Source: Pseudonocardia broussonetiae
GTDB lineage: Bacteria > Actinomycetota > Actinomycetes > Mycobacteriales > Pseudonocardiaceae
Reading direction: 5' to 3'
Length of the DNA: 64,000 bases
Assembly (NCBI RefSeq): GCF_013155125.1
Contig: NZ_CP053564.1
Span: 5,897,501 to 5,961,500 of the forward strand
Below the pieces are notes generated by a model. The model did no database searches. It saw nothing but the letters and a program-made list of their open reading frames with translations, and had not been told where the DNA came from. This document shows, in pieces, positions 25,288-34,285 of the stretch; positions within the stretch are counted from its first letter, which is position 1; each line of letters opens with the position of its first letter. The translations under genes were made by a program, and so were the position numbers.

Positions 25288-25926
25288 TCAGGTCGCGGGA
25301 GTGCCCGCCGTGCGGTGGGCGCGGCGGACGGCCCAGATCGTGAACAGCAGCGCCAGCCCGGTGAGCGGGTAGCCCATGGCCAGGCGGGCGATGCCGAGCC
25401 AGGTCTCCTCGTTGGCGTCGTAGAGCAGGCCCTGCAGGACCACGCGCGAGGCGAACACGAGCGTCCAGAGCAGCGTGGCCCAGGTGTAGGCGCGCAGCAG
25501 GGCGGGGTTGCGCCGCCAGCCGTGCCCGTCGCCGTTGACGCCGTGCCACACGACCCCGGCCAGCGGCCAGCGCACCAGCACCGAGACCAGGAACGCCAGC
25601 CCGAAGGCGGCGCTGGTGATCAGGCCGGGCAGGTAGAAGCCGCGGGCCTCGCCGGTGCGGGAGGCGATGAATGCGGCCAGGCCGACGCCGAACAGCCCCG
25701 AGATCGCGGGCTGCAGCGGCTGCTTGCGCACGATCCGGTACACGGCCACGGCGACGCCGGCCACGAGCGCGGCGATGATCGCCGGCTGCAGGTCGAACAG
25801 CACGTTGGCGACGACGAACACGCCCACCGGGATGCTGGAGGCGACGACGCCGGACACACCGCCCATCTGGTCGAGCAGCGTCGGTGTCTCGCGCGCGGGC
25901 CGCTCCCCGTCGGGACCAGCCGTCAC
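25288..25926 (-). CDS. DUF3159 integral membrane protein
   Basis: A 212-residue protein with five or six predicted helices and the DUF3159 features (LDQMGGVSGVVASSIPVGVFVV, QPLQPAISGLFGVGLAAFIA, GFYLPGLI, WPLAGVVW). It is conserved across actinobacteria beside ceoBC and the OB-fold gene (Rv2693c position) but has no known function. The GTG overlaps the TGA of the OB-fold gene (GTGA). The steady co-location with K+ genes suggests, but does not show, a link to ion or envelope homeostasis. Confidence 0.85.
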   Translation of the reverse strand: MTAGPDGERPARETPTLLDQMGGVSGVVASSIPVGVFVVANVLFDLQPAIIAALVAGVAVAVYRIVRKQPLQPAISGLFGVGLAAFIASRTGEARGFYLPGLITSAAFGLAFLVSVLVRWPLAGVVWHGVNGDGHGWRRNPALLRAYTWATLLWTLVFASRVVLQGLLYDANEETWLGIARLAMGYPLTGLALLFTIWAVRRAHRTAGTPAT

Positions 25927-26300
25927 TGGGCCTGGCAGATCTCGTAGAACGGGTTGTAGAGCACCTTGCGCCCGTCGCGGACGGCGAGCCGCCCCCGCAC
26001 CCGCATGGTGCGCCCGGGCTCGATGCCCGGGATGCGCCGCCGGCCCAGCCAGATCAAGGTGACTCCCTCGCTCCCGTCGAACAGCTCCGCCTCCAGCGAC
26101 GCGTTCGCGTCCTGGGGGCAGAACTCCACGCTGCGGAGCCTACCGAGCACCTCGACCTCCTCGCCGCAGGCGCAGTCCGACGCCCGCTGCGCACCGGACT
26201 TCTCGGCGTCGGAGGAGAGGTCGTCGGCGTCCAGGGTGTCCACGTCGCTGGTCAGGCGCTTGAGCATCCGCTTGAACGCGCCACCGTCGGTGGTGCCCAT
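25923..26300 (-). CDS. OB-fold nucleic-acid-binding-type protein
   Basis: A 125-residue protein equivalent to Rv2694c by position. The region around residues 48-120 forms a five-strand OB fold (VEVLGRLRSVEFCP, ELFDGSEGVTLIWLGRRRIPGIEPG, MRVRGRLA). Two cysteines (CACGEE) precede it. The role is unknown; similar folds bind single-stranded nucleic acid. The ATG at 26300 is preceded by GGGGGAG. It is translationally coupled to DUF3159 downstream and divergent from the hydrolase gene, with 75 bases between. Confidence 0.8.
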   Translation of the reverse strand: MGTTDGGAFKRMLKRLTSDVDTLDADDLSSDAEKSGAQRASDCACGEEVEVLGRLRSVEFCPQDANASLEAELFDGSEGVTLIWLGRRRIPGIEPGRTMRVRGRLAVRDGRKVLYNPFYEICQAQ

Positions 26301-26375
26301 CTCTCCCCCATCACATCCGGGCCCGCCGTCGGGCCCGCTACGGTCTCCAATGTAACTCCCCGGAAACCTGCGTCG

Positions 26376-27155
26376 ATGCCACCGGACGGGGTCGATCGCG
26401 TGATCCGAGCCGCGCGTGCCGCGCCGAGCGCCGAACGGCACCCCTCCGCGGCGGTCGTGCTGCCCGGTTCCGGTTCCGATGACGTGTTCGTGCGCTCGGC
26501 GTTCGCCGCGCCCCTGCGGGCCGCCGGGATCGCGCTGGTGGCGCCCGCGCCGCGCCGGGGCCGGGACGTCGTCGTCGGGTACCGGGCCGCCCTGGAGGCC
26601 GCGTTCGAGCGCGCCGACGGCCCGCTGCTGGTCGGCGGTGTGTCGCTGGGCGCGCACGTGGCGGTGCGCTGGGCGGCGCGGGCGGCCGCGGGTCCGGCGG
26701 CGGGCCGGGTGGCCGGGCTGCTGCTGGCGCTGCCCGCCTGGGGCGGGGACCCGGTCGACGCCCCGGCCGCGCTCGCCGCCCGGCTGACCGCCGCGCAGGT
26801 GCGGGCCGGAGGGCTCGCGGCCGCGGTGGACGCGGCGCGGGCCGGAGCCCCGGCCTGGCTGGCCGACGAGCTGGCCCGGGCGTGGACCGCGCACGGCACC
26901 GGCCTGGCCGACGCCCTCGACGCCGCCGCCGCCGAGCCGGGCCCCTCCCGCGAGGACCTGGCCGGGCTGGACCTGCCGGCCGGGGTCGTGGGGCTCACCG
27001 GCGACGCCGTGCACCCGCTCGCGGAGGCCCGGCGGTGGGCCGGACTGCTCCCCCGCGCGGTGCTGGAGACGTCCACGCTCGACGCCTTCGGTGCCGACCC
27101 CGCCGTGCTGGGCCGGGCCGCGCTCGCGGGGTGGCGGCGGGCGGTGGGACGGTAG
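26376..27155 (+). CDS. Alpha/beta-hydrolase-fold protein
   Basis: A 259-residue protein in the Rv2695 position. GGVSLGAHVAVRWA (about residues 87-100) is the nucleophile elbow with Ser90, an acidic residue follows in GLTGDAVHP, and that motif also supplies a candidate histidine. An early strand reads AVVLPGSGSDDVF. The substrate is unknown. The ATG at 26376 is used; a GTG eight codons later (26400) is possible. TACGGT at 26339-26344 may be its -10. It ends 28 bases from the convergent DUF3710 gene. Confidence 0.7.
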   Translation: MPPDGVDRVIRAARAAPSAERHPSAAVVLPGSGSDDVFVRSAFAAPLRAAGIALVAPAPRRGRDVVVGYRAALEAAFERADGPLLVGGVSLGAHVAVRWAARAAAGPAAGRVAGLLLALPAWGGDPVDAPAALAARLTAAQVRAGGLAAAVDAARAGAPAWLADELARAWTAHGTGLADALDAAAAEPGPSREDLAGLDLPAGVVGLTGDAVHPLAEARRWAGLLPRAVLETSTLDAFGADPAVLGRAALAGWRRAVGR

Positions 27156-27183
27156 GGGCCCAGCGCTCCGCACAGCGCTCCGC

Positions 27184-29907
27184 TCAGCGCGGGCGGGAGT
27201 GGCGGCCCGCGTCGCTCCCCCGCGCCGACAGGGGTGCCCAGTAGGGGTCCGGCGGCACGTCGACGCTGCGGCGCCGCCGCGGCCGGGCCGTCCCGCCGTC
27301 GTCGGTGACCCGCGGCAGGGGGTCCGTGACGCCGTCCTCGGGCGCGCGGCGGCGCCCGGACCGCGGGAGCGGGGCGTCGTCGGACGGGGTGCCGCGGTCG
27401 GGATCGGCGCGCCGCGGCGGGTCGGCGGCGGCGCGCCGGGCGCCGGCCTCCCCGGACCCGGTGGCCGGGGCCTCGGGCTCGTAGCGGGAGCGGCGGCGGC
27501 CGGGGCGCTCGCGCACGAGGGCGGCGAGGTCGAGGGTGGCCTCGGCGGCCGGACCGGTCCCGGTGTCCTCGGCCCGGCGGCGGCGGCCGGTGCGGGGCAA
27601 CTCGGGGGCCGGGTGGCGGTCCTCGAGGGGGCGGCCGTGGCGCGCGTCGACGGGGTCGGCCGCGGGGTCGGCCGCGGGCGTCTCGGGCGGGAGCGCGGGC
27701 CACCACTGGGTGGCGGCGGGGTCGGCAGCCGGCGGGGCGACGGGGTGGTGGCGCCGGGGGTCGTAGCTCGGGGCGCCGACGTAGCCGGAGTCGTCGAAGC
27801 CGGGGTCGCGGGCGCCGCTGTAGCCGGGGCGGTGGCGGTCGGCGGGCGCGGCGGCCGCGGTGGGTTCGGCCGGCCCGGGGAACGCGGTCGGCGCGGAGAG
27901 GTCGTCGTGCAGCGGGGTGGCGGCGGCCCACGGGTCGGCCGCCGACCAGGGCTCGGCCGGCACGCTCGTCCGGTGCTCGCTCGTGCGGGGCGCGCTCGTC
28001 CGGGGCTCGTCCGACCAGGGCTCGTCCGAGCGGCGGGAGCCCGACGGCCCGGAGCCGCGGCGCAGGGGCCGGATCTCGGTCGGCGCGGCCTCGGCGCGGC
28101 GGTCGTCGTCGTGCCGGTCGTCGTCGTGCCGGTCGTCGTCGTGCCGGTCGGCGGTGCGGGGGTCGTCGTCGTGCCGGTCGGCCGTGGGGCGGTCGGCGGT
28201 GGGGCGGTTGGGGGTCCGGCGGTCAGGAGCGTGCCGGTCGAGGGCGGGCCACCACTCGGTCTCGGCGCTGTCGGCGACGGCGTACCGGTCGGCGGAGCGG
28301 TCGCCCGACGGGTCCAGGCCCAGCGCCGTGGTCGGGTCGGCGCCCAGACCGTCCTCGAGCTGGCCGGACGGGGCGGCGGCCCACAGCGGGACGGGCGTCT
28401 CCGACGGGCGGTCGCGCGGCCGGTCGCGCCGGGCGGCGGGCAGGGCCTGCGTCGGGTCGGCCGTGCTGCGGGCCGGCGACGACCCGTACGACGGCGCCCC
28501 GTACGGCGACTCGTACGACGGGGTGTCGGAGGAGGGGCTGTCGTAGGAGGGCGCGTCGTAGGAGGGCGGGTCGTACGAGTGCGCGTCGTACGAGGGCGCG
28601 TCGTAGGAGCGGGAGCCGTAGGACGACGGGGAGTCGTACGACGGGGGCTCGTAGGGCGCGAGGTCGGAGGCCGAGCGGTCGTAGGGCGAGGACTCGGGGT
28701 ACCGGGACCCGTACGCGGAGGGCTCGTGCCCGGCGGGCTCGGCGTACCGCGTCTCCTCCGCCCACGACCCGCCCGACGGACCGGGACCGAGGGGGTCGGG
28801 ACGGAGCGGGTCGGAACGGAGGGGATCGGCGCCGCGCGGGTCGGACGCCCCGGACCACGCGGCGGCGGCGGGCCGCACGGGCGGCGGCGGGTAGGCGGGC
28901 GGGGCGACCGGCGGCACCGACCGCGCCGCGGCGGGGCGCGCCACCGCGGGCCGCACGACCGTCGGGGCGTCGATGCGCCGGGGCACCACCGGGGCGGGCG
29001 CGCGGACCGGCACCGGGGCCCCACCGGGCAGCCCGGACCGGCCCGGACCGGCCGGCAGAGGAGCGGGCGGAGGAGCGGGGGGCAGCTGGGCGGGCGGCGG
29101 CCCGCCCGGTCGGCCCTGCGGAGCGCGCGCCGGACCGGAGCCCTCGGCGAGCGGGTCGTCGTAGCGCGGCCCGTCCTCGTAGCGCGGCCCGTCCTCGTAG
29201 CGCGGCCCGTCCTCGTAGCGCGGCGGGTCGTCGTGACGGGGAGCGTCGTGACGGGCGGCAGGCGGCCCGGGCACCCCGAGCGCCGAGTCGTCGACGACGT
29301 CGGCGTCGGCCAGCTCCTCCGGCACGGTCAGCGGCAGCACCGTGCGCACCGGGAACGGCGAGCGGCCCCGGTCGACGACCGTGCCCTTGAGCATCTGCCG
29401 CAGCGCCGCGTCGAGGCCGGCGGCGTGCCGCTCGGGCCCGGTGGCGACGCCGTAGAGCATCCACCGCGCACCGTCGACGCCCACGAACACCGACAGCGCG
29501 GCGCCGGTCTGCGCGTGCAGCTCGCGGCCCCAGTCGCCCTGGAACGAACGCACCCGTGCTCCGCCCTCGCGCAACGAGCTGTCGATCTCCGCCACCAGCT
29601 CGCCCCACAGGCCCGACGACTTCGGCGCCGCCAGCGCGCTCACCGACAGCCGCCCGCCGGGCAGCGCGATGTGCACGGCCTGCAGCCGCCCGTTGGCCGT
29701 CGGCTCGACGGTGACCGAGCCCTCCGGCGGCACCGGCACGCGGATGGACCCGAAGTCGAGCAGCCCGGGGTCGACGACGGCGGGGTCGAGGTCCTCGGCG
29801 TCGAACGGGCCGAAGTCGCGCGAGGCGGCGAGGCGGCGGCGGATGGCGGCCGTGCCGAACGTGCCGGTGGCCGAGGAGCGGCGGCCGAGGCGGGCGTCGG
29901 CGGTCAC
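27184..29907 (-). CDS. DUF3710 protein with an exceptionally long disordered tail
   Basis: A 907-residue protein. The first 210 or so residues are the DUF3710 domain ([60 protein letters not shown]), which is usually most of the protein (Rv2696c is about 260 residues). The remaining 690 residues are low-complexity, rich in Pro, Arg, Asp, Tyr and Ser, with tandem blocks: RYEDGP four times, SYD-(A/P/S)-P repeats and DRHDDD repeats. The frame is unbroken with strong GC3 bias, so the tail is translated. The GTG overlaps the dut stop (GTGA at 29904-29907). Confidence 0.85.
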   Translation of the reverse strand: MTADARLGRRSSATGTFGTAAIRRRLAASRDFGPFDAEDLDPAVVDPGLLDFGSIRVPVPPEGSVTVEPTANGRLQAVHIALPGGRLSVSALAAPKSSGLWGELVAEIDSSLREGGARVRSFQGDWGRELHAQTGAALSVFVGVDGARWMLYGVATGPERHAAGLDAALRQMLKGTVVDRGRSPFPVRTVLPLTVPEELADADVVDDSALGVPGPPAARHDAPRHDDPPRYEDGPRYEDGPRYEDGPRYDDPLAEGSGPARAPQGRPGGPPPAQLPPAPPPAPLPAGPGRSGLPGGAPVPVRAPAPVVPRRIDAPTVVRPAVARPAAARSVPPVAPPAYPPPPVRPAAAAWSGASDPRGADPLRSDPLRPDPLGPGPSGGSWAEETRYAEPAGHEPSAYGSRYPESSPYDRSASDLAPYEPPSYDSPSSYGSRSYDAPSYDAHSYDPPSYDAPSYDSPSSDTPSYESPYGAPSYGSSPARSTADPTQALPAARRDRPRDRPSETPVPLWAAAPSGQLEDGLGADPTTALGLDPSGDRSADRYAVADSAETEWWPALDRHAPDRRTPNRPTADRPTADRHDDDPRTADRHDDDRHDDDRHDDDRRAEAAPTEIRPLRRGSGPSGSRRSDEPWSDEPRTSAPRTSEHRTSVPAEPWSAADPWAAATPLHDDLSAPTAFPGPAEPTAAAAPADRHRPGYSGARDPGFDDSGYVGAPSYDPRRHHPVAPPAADPAATQWWPALPPETPAADPAADPVDARHGRPLEDRHPAPELPRTGRRRRAEDTGTGPAAEATLDLAALVRERPGRRRSRYEPEAPATGSGEAGARRAAADPPRRADPDRGTPSDDAPLPRSGRRRAPEDGVTDPLPRVTDDGGTARPRRRRSVDVPPDPYWAPLSARGSDAGRHSRPR
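28104..28152. repeat. Minisatellite encoding the DDDRH run in the DUF3710 tail
   Basis: A 15-bp unit (GTCGTCGTCGTGCCG) is repeated three times with few changes, and a fourth copy follows after a short interruption near 28165. It keeps the reading frame and encodes the Asp/Arg/His repeats. Confidence 0.7.
29157..29225. repeat. Minisatellite encoding four RYEDGP-like repeats
   Basis: An 18-bp unit (GTCCTCGTAGCGCGGCCC) is repeated about four times, three copies being identical. Perfect copies imply recent slippage or homogenisation, so copy number may vary between strains. Confidence 0.75.
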
Positions 29908-30485
29908 CGCGCACCACCGCCGAGGACCGCGTGCCCGCCGGTCGACCCGTGCCCGCCCGTGCCGCGCTCGGACCCCGGCAGCACGTCGACCTCCACGAAC
30001 CGCACCTGCTCCACCCGCTGCACGACGAGCTGGGCGATCCGGTCGCCGCGGGCCAGCCGCACCTCGTCCTGCCCGAGGTTGACCAGGCACACGCGGATCT
30101 CCCCGCGGTAGCCGGCGTCGACGGTTCCGGGGGCGTTGACGATCGACAGGCCCGTGCGCGCGGCCAGCCCGGACCGGGGGTGCACGAACCCGGCGTACCC
30201 GGCGGGCAGCGCCACCGCGACCCCGGTGCCGACGAGCTCGCGACGCCCGGGGGCCAGCACGACGTCGGTGGTGCAGGCCAGGTCGACGCCCGCGTCGCCG
30301 GGCCGCGCGTACGCGGGCAGCGGGAGCGCCGGGTCGAGCCGCACGATCTCGACCTCGAGCGGGCGCGCGCCACCCACGGGGGCGGCGCGCTCGTCGACCG
30401 GCGGCCCGACCTGCGCGCGCGGGGACGGCGCGGCGGGCGGTGCGGTGGACGGCGCCTGCTGGGGAGCATCGACGGGGCCGGACAC
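29904..30485 (-). CDS. dut: dUTP diphosphatase
   Basis: Hydrolyses dUTP to dUMP and pyrophosphate, keeping uracil out of DNA and supplying dTMP synthesis. The trimeric dUTPase motifs are visible: [10 protein letters not shown] (I), HPRSGLAAR (II), [15 protein letters not shown] (III), [13 protein letters not shown] (IV) and a Gly-rich C-terminal motif V ([13 protein letters not shown]). At 193 residues it is about 40 longer than most, because of a Pro/Ala-rich N-terminal extension. The GTG at 30485 lies eight bases after TAGCGT (30499-30494), so the transcript is probably leaderless; this -10 overlaps that of the divergent DUF3093 gene. Confidence 0.95.
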   Translation of the reverse strand: MSGPVDAPQQAPSTAPPAAPSPRAQVGPPVDERAAPVGGARPLEVEIVRLDPALPLPAYARPGDAGVDLACTTDVVLAPGRRELVGTGVAVALPAGYAGFVHPRSGLAARTGLSIVNAPGTVDAGYRGEIRVCLVNLGQDEVRLARGDRIAQLVVQRVEQVRFVEVDVLPGSERGTGGHGSTGGHAVLGGGAR

Positions 30486-30493
30486 GACGACCG

Positions 30494-30503
30494 ACGCTAC
30501 CCT
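30494..30503. promoter_or_regulatory. Overlapping divergent -10 elements for dut and the DUF3093 gene
   Basis: Minus-strand TAGCGT (30499-30494) and plus-strand TACCCT (30498-30503) share the TA step at 30498-30499. Each lies eight bases from its start codon (GTG 30485 on minus, GTG 30512 on plus), giving two leaderless genes 26 bases apart that must compete for, or alternate on, one melted site. Confidence 0.65.
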
Positions 30504-30511
30504 GAGGAATC

Positions 30512-30994
30512 GTGAACGAGCACGCACCGGCCGCGGACCCTGCGACGTCCGGCACGTCCGGATTCGACGAGCGGTTGTCCGTGCCGTGGTGGTGGTACCT
30601 CCCGGCGATCGGCGTCGCGGTGCTCCTGGGCGCCGAGATCCACATGGGCTACCCGGGCATCCGGGCCTGGATCGGGTACGCCGCGCTGATCCCGCTGGCG
30701 GTCGCCGTGCTGGTCTGGCTCGGGCGGGTGCGGGTGCAGGTCCGCGACGGCGAGCTGCGCGCCGGCGGCGCCGCGCTGGCGCTGCGGCACGTGGGCCGCG
30801 TCGACGTCCTGCGCGACCGCGACGAGAAGCAGGTGGCGCTCGGCCCGGACCTCGACCCCACCGCGCACCTGCTGCACCGCGCGTGGGTGCGGCCGGTGGT
30901 GCGGGTGGAGGTCACCGACCCGGCCGACCCGACGCCGTACTGGGTGGTCAGCGTGCGCGACGCCGAGGGGCTGGTCAGGGCGCTGGGCCGCTGA
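30512..30994 (+). CDS. DUF3093 membrane protein
   Basis: A 160-residue protein with two adjacent N-terminal helices ([21 protein letters not shown] and [21 protein letters not shown]) and a soluble C-terminal domain (about 75-160), as in DUF3093 proteins. The function is unknown; it holds the Rv2698 position. The GTG is leaderless by its TACCCT box. A hairpin terminator shared with the convergent DUF4193 gene follows at 31008. Confidence 0.85.
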   Translation: MNEHAPAADPATSGTSGFDERLSVPWWWYLPAIGVAVLLGAEIHMGYPGIRAWIGYAALIPLAVAVLVWLGRVRVQVRDGELRAGGAALALRHVGRVDVLRDRDEKQVALGPDLDPTAHLLHRAWVRPVVRVEVTDPADPTPYWVVSVRDAEGLVRALGR

Positions 30995-31007
30995 CCGGGG
31001 ACACGAG

Positions 31008-31039
31008 GACGCCCCGGAACCCCACGGGTCCGGGGCGTC
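31008..31039. terminator. Bidirectional hairpin between the DUF3093 and DUF4193 genes
   Basis: GACGCCCCGGA (31008-31018) pairs with TCCGGGGCGTC (31029-31039) across a short loop with two further pairs. It lies 14 bases after one stop and 16 bases before the other on the opposite strand. No T-tract is seen. Confidence 0.6.
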
Positions 31040-31054
31040 GAGGTGAACGGTGCG

Positions 31055-31354
31055 TCAGGCCGCGCAGTCGCGGCAGACGAACTGGGGGCTGCTCTCGGCC
31101 AGGCGGCTGCGGTGGTGCACCAGGAAGCAGCTGGAGCAGGTGAACTCGTCGGCCTGCTTCGGGATCACCTTGACGGTGAGCTCCTCGCCGGACAGGTCGG
31201 CGCCCGGGAGCTCGAAGCTCTCGGCCGTGTCGGTCTCGTCCACGTCGACCACGGACGACTGAGCCTCGTTGCGACGGGCCTTCAGCTCGTCGAGCGAGTC
31301 CTCCGCCATGTCGTCGGTCTCGTTGCGCCGTGGAGCGTCGTAGTCGGTTGCCAT
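31055..31354 (-). CDS. DUF4193 zinc-ribbon-like protein
   Basis: A 99-residue acidic protein found throughout actinobacteria (Rv2699c position). The C-terminal third has two CxxC pairs (CSSC, CRDC) separated by about 20 residues, which probably bind zinc; the N-terminal part (DDMAEDSLDELKARRNEAQS) is helical and conserved. The function is unknown. GGGTGGGAC precedes the ATG. A TAGGGT box at 31496-31491 on this strand could be its promoter, giving a leader of about 130 bases. Confidence 0.88.
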   Translation of the reverse strand: MATDYDAPRRNETDDMAEDSLDELKARRNEAQSSVVDVDETDTAESFELPGADLSGEELTVKVIPKQADEFTCSSCFLVHHRSRLAESSPQFVCRDCAA

Positions 31355-31489
31355 CGTCCCACCCTCTGTGAACAGCAGTTCTTCGTCGTCGTGCCGCTGG
31401 ACAACGTCACAGCGGCAGTGTTTGTGCCCGGGCCCGGAGTGACCCCGGTCTCACTCGCCGGGGGCTCCCCGCGCCTGTCCCGGGGCGCG

Positions 31490-31567
31490 AACCCTAGCCC
31501 ACCCGTCAAGCCCCCGCGAGGGGGCCCGTGACGGGCCCGGCCCGACGGCGCGCCGCGGGCTAGGGTT
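31490..31567. promoter_or_regulatory. Mirror-image TAGGGT promoter boxes in the divergent DUF4193/phosphotransferase region
   Basis: AACCCTAGCCC (31490-31500) and GGGCTAGGGTT (31557-31567) are perfect reverse complements and place a TAGGGT -10 box facing outward on each strand. The plus-strand box (31561-31566) is eight bases before the GTG at 31575. The arms could also pair in RNA around a GC-rich centre (CGGGCC and CCCGCG motifs). Confidence 0.45.
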
Positions 31568-31574
31568 CCGGTTC

Positions 31575-32699
31575 GTGACCGCGTCGACGACCCCCGGCTC
31601 CGCACCCGACGGCACCCCCCACGGCCTCGTCCCCGGCGCCGATCCCGGCACCGTCGGACCCTGGTTGGCCGAGCGGCTGGGCGACCCCCGGTGGGCGGAG
31701 TGCGCGCTGTCGCCGATCGGCGGGGGCCGCTCCAACCTGACCTACCGCGTCGACAGCCCGGCGGGCGCGGTGGTGCTGCGCCGCCCGCCGGTCGGGCAGG
31801 TCGCCGCCACCGCGCACGACATGGGCCGCGAGCGGCGGGTCATCACCGGCCTCGCCGGCACCGCGGTCCCCGTGCCGGCCGTGCTGGCCTGGTCCGAGGA
31901 GGGCCCGCCCGTCGACGCGCCGTGCTTCGTCATGGAGCTCGTCGACGGCGTGGTGCCGCTGGGCGAGCTGCCGGCGGGCTGGGCCGACACCGAGGCCGAC
32001 CGCGGGCGCGCCGGTGCCGCGCTGGTCGACGTGCTGGTGGCGCTGCACGCCGTCGACCCCCACGAGGTCGGTCTCGGCGACTTCGGCCGGCCCGAGGGGT
32101 TCATGGCCCGCCAGGTCCGCCGCTGGGGGAAGCAGTGGGACGCGGCGCGCGAGTCGGGCGGCGCCGTCGAGGAGAGCACCGCCACCGCGCTCACCGGGCT
32201 GAGCGCGGCGCTGGCCGCGGAGGTGCCGCAGGCGCAGCGGAACACGATCGTCCACGGCGACTACCGCATCGACAACTGCCTCTTCGACGCCGACGACCCC
32301 GGCCGCATCCGCGCGGTGCTCGACTGGGAGCTCTCGACGCTCGGCGACCCGCTCGCCGACCTGGGGCTGCTGCTCGTCTACTGGCACGAGGCCGACGACG
32401 ACCCGGTGTGGCGGGCCGCGCAGCACCTGTCGAGCCCGACGCGGCTGCCCGGCTTCCCCACCCGCACCGAGCTGGCCACCGCCTACGCGCGGGGGTCGGG
32501 CCTCGACCTGGAGCAGCTGCCCTGGTACGTCGCCTTCGGCGCCTTCAAGCTGGCCGTGGTGCTGGCCGGGATCCTGGCCCGCGTGCACGCCGGGATGGTG
32601 CCGGCGTCGATGGCCGAGGGCCTCGACGACGCGGTCGACCCGCTCGTCGCGCTGGGCGAGCACGTGCTGGCCCACGGCCTCGAGCGGAGCGCCCGGTGA
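31575..32699 (+). CDS. Phosphotransferase-family protein (aminoglycoside phosphotransferase/ACAD10 kinase fold)
   Basis: A 374-residue cytoplasmic protein with a kinase-like fold. SNLTYRV near the N-terminus is the nucleotide loop region, VHGDYRIDNCLF carries the catalytic Asp with its Asn, and VLDWELSTLGDPLADLG contains the metal-binding Asp. This subfamily accompanies acyl-CoA dehydrogenases (ACAD10/11) and may phosphorylate hydroxyacyl groups; antibiotic modification is less likely. The GTG is leaderless (TAGGGT eight bases upstream). It overlaps cei by four bases. I do not recall this gene between DUF4193 and cei in mycobacteria, so it is probably an insertion here. Confidence 0.85.
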   Translation: MTASTTPGSAPDGTPHGLVPGADPGTVGPWLAERLGDPRWAECALSPIGGGRSNLTYRVDSPAGAVVLRRPPVGQVAATAHDMGRERRVITGLAGTAVPVPAVLAWSEEGPPVDAPCFVMELVDGVVPLGELPAGWADTEADRGRAGAALVDVLVALHAVDPHEVGLGDFGRPEGFMARQVRRWGKQWDAARESGGAVEESTATALTGLSAALAAEVPQAQRNTIVHGDYRIDNCLFDADDPGRIRAVLDWELSTLGDPLADLGLLLVYWHEADDDPVWRAAQHLSSPTRLPGFPTRTELATAYARGSGLDLEQLPWYVAFGAFKLAVVLAGILARVHAGMVPASMAEGLDDAVDPLVALGEHVLAHGLERSAR

Positions 32700-33328
32700 C
32701 CGCGGTCCCCTACCGCCGCAGGCGGCGCACCCCGATCGTCGCCGTGGTGTCGGTGCTCGCCGTGATCGCGGTCGTCACCTGGACCGTGGTGCTGGTCGGC
32801 GCCTCCGGCCCGAGCGGCCCGCAGTCCTGCCCGACGCCGGTGGGCGGCACGGCACCCGGCGTGACGCTGGAGGCCGGGGCGCTCGACGCCGTCGCGCCCG
32901 CGCCGCCCGCCGCGATCCCGGTGCGCGTGCTCAACGCGGGCGGCCAGCGCGGCCAGGCCAACCTGGTGGCCGCGCAGCTCGACGACCTGGGCTTCGGCAC
33001 GGCCGGCCCGCCCGACAACGACCCGTTCTACCCCGACGGCGACATGGACTGCGTCGGGCAGGTGCGCTTCGGCCCCGCCGGCGAGGCGGCCGCGGGCACG
33101 CTCGCGCTGGTGCTGCCGTGCGCGGAGCTCGTGCGCGACGAGCGCGCCGACGACACCGTCGACGTCGCGGTGGGCACGGGCTTCGGCGACGTCAACCCGC
33201 CCCGTCCCGTCCGCGACGTGCTGGAGACGCTCGGCGCCCCCTCCCCCGCCGACGACGGCGAGGCCGGCGCCCCGGCCGCACCGGACCCGGCCGTGCTCGC
33301 CGAGGCGCGCAGCACGACCCCCTGCTGA
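32696..33328 (+). CDS. Envelope integrity protein Cei-like, LytR C-terminal domain
   Basis: A 210-residue protein with an Arg-rich cytoplasmic start, one transmembrane segment (IVAVVSVLAVIAVVTWTVVLVG, about residues 13-34) and an extracytoplasmic LytR_C domain (about 73-170, IPVRVLNAGGQRGQANLVAAQLDDLGF). It is equivalent to Rv2700 (Cei), needed for cell-envelope integrity and antibiotic tolerance in M. tuberculosis. Two cysteines (SCPTP and MDCVGQ) lie outside the membrane, with others near the end. It is translationally coupled to the phosphotransferase (GTGA) and ends seven bases from the convergent suhB. Confidence 0.8.
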   Translation: MTAVPYRRRRRTPIVAVVSVLAVIAVVTWTVVLVGASGPSGPQSCPTPVGGTAPGVTLEAGALDAVAPAPPAAIPVRVLNAGGQRGQANLVAAQLDDLGFGTAGPPDNDPFYPDGDMDCVGQVRFGPAGEAAAGTLALVLPCAELVRDERADDTVDVAVGTGFGDVNPPRPVRDVLETLGAPSPADDGEAGAPAAPDPAVLAEARSTTPC

Positions 33329-33335
33329 CGCCTGC

Positions 33336-34220
33336 TCAGACGGAGGCCGCCCCGGCGTCGCGAGCCAGACCCGCCAGCGCCTCGGCGACCCCGGGCGCGG
33401 CCGCGAGCAGGGCGTCGGCGCCGAGCCCGTCGTCGGGAGCCACCAGCCCCGCGACGCCGGGCGTGCGCACGACCGCGCCCGCCTCCTGCGCGACGAGCGC
33501 CGCCGCGGCCCAGTCCCACCAGTTGCAGCCGTGCTCGAGGTAGCCGTCGGTCCAGCCGGCCGCGACCGCGCACAGGTCGAGCGCCGCCGAACCGGTGCGC
33601 CGGACGTCGCGCACGCGGGGCAGCAGCGCCGCGACCATCCCCGCCTGCCGGGCCCGCCGCGTCCCGTCGTAGGCGAAGCCGGTGCCCAGCAGCGACAGCG
33701 CCGGGTCGGTGGCGCCCGACGCCGCCAGCCGCCGCCCGTCGCACATGGCGCCCCGGCCGAGCGCGGCGCTCCAGACCCGGCCCGAGTCGGGCTCCACCAC
33801 AGCACCCGCGAGCGAGCGCCCCGCACGCGTCGCGGCCACCGAGATCGCGTACCAGGGCAGGCCGTAGAGGAAGTTGACGGTGCCGTCGATCGGGTCGACG
33901 ACCCACACCACGCGGTCGGGGTCGACGCCCGCGCTGCCGCCGTGCTCCTCCCCCACCACGGCGTCGGCCGGACGCAGCGCGGCGAGCCGTTCGCGCACCA
34001 GCGTCTCCACCGCGGTGTCCGACGCCGTCACGACGTCGGTCGGGGTGCTCTTGGTGGCGACCGAGCCCTCCGCGCCACCGGACTCCCAGGGCCTCGGGAG
34101 GCCGCGCAGGTGCTCGGCCGCCTCGGTGGCGATCCGCACCGCGACCAGGCGCAACGCCTCCGGGTCGACCGTCGGGGCAGGGCTGTCGGAGGGGGTGCTC
34201 ACGGCGTCATCCGACCACAT
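33336..34220 (-). CDS. suhB: Inositol-monophosphatase-family protein SuhB
   Basis: Mg2+-dependent phosphatase that releases inositol (or a related polyol) from its monophosphate; in actinobacteria it feeds phosphatidylinositol and mycothiol-type synthesis. The 294 residues show the metal motifs GEEHGG (Glu of motif I), WVVDPIDGTVNF (DPIDGT) and NWWDWAAAALVAQEAGA near the C-terminus. I give the ATG at 34220; the GTG at 34202, where the conserved-looking part begins, is equally possible. It holds the Rv2701c position. In M. tuberculosis ppgK lies between suhB and sigA; here only 213 non-coding bases separate them. Confidence 0.9.
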   Translation of the reverse strand: MWSDDAVSTPSDSPAPTVDPEALRLVAVRIATEAAEHLRGLPRPWESGGAEGSVATKSTPTDVVTASDTAVETLVRERLAALRPADAVVGEEHGGSAGVDPDRVVWVVDPIDGTVNFLYGLPWYAISVAATRAGRSLAGAVVEPDSGRVWSAALGRGAMCDGRRLAASGATDPALSLLGTGFAYDGTRRARQAGMVAALLPRVRDVRRTGSAALDLCAVAAGWTDGYLEHGCNWWDWAAAALVAQEAGAVVRTPGVAGLVAPDDGLGADALLAAAPGVAEALAGLARDAGAASV

Positions 34221-34279
34221 CCGCGGCCCCCGGACACGCCTACGGGATGCGAGGCGCGAGTACCGCGGGCGCACGCAGT

Positions 34280-34285
34280 TACAAT
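34280..34285 (+). promoter_or_regulatory. Candidate -10 box for the principal sigma factor gene
   Basis: TACAAT at 34280-34285 is the best -10 hexamer between suhB and the sigma gene and lies in an A+T-richer patch (GTTACAATGG). No convincing -35 is placed at the right distance. It would give a leader of about 140 bases, which is normal for housekeeping sigma factor genes. Confidence 0.35.

Noticed and set aside
31575..32699. Aminoglycoside resistance phosphotransferase
   Set aside because: The fold is shared, but the sequence pattern is that of ACAD10-type phosphotransferases. There is no resistance-island context.
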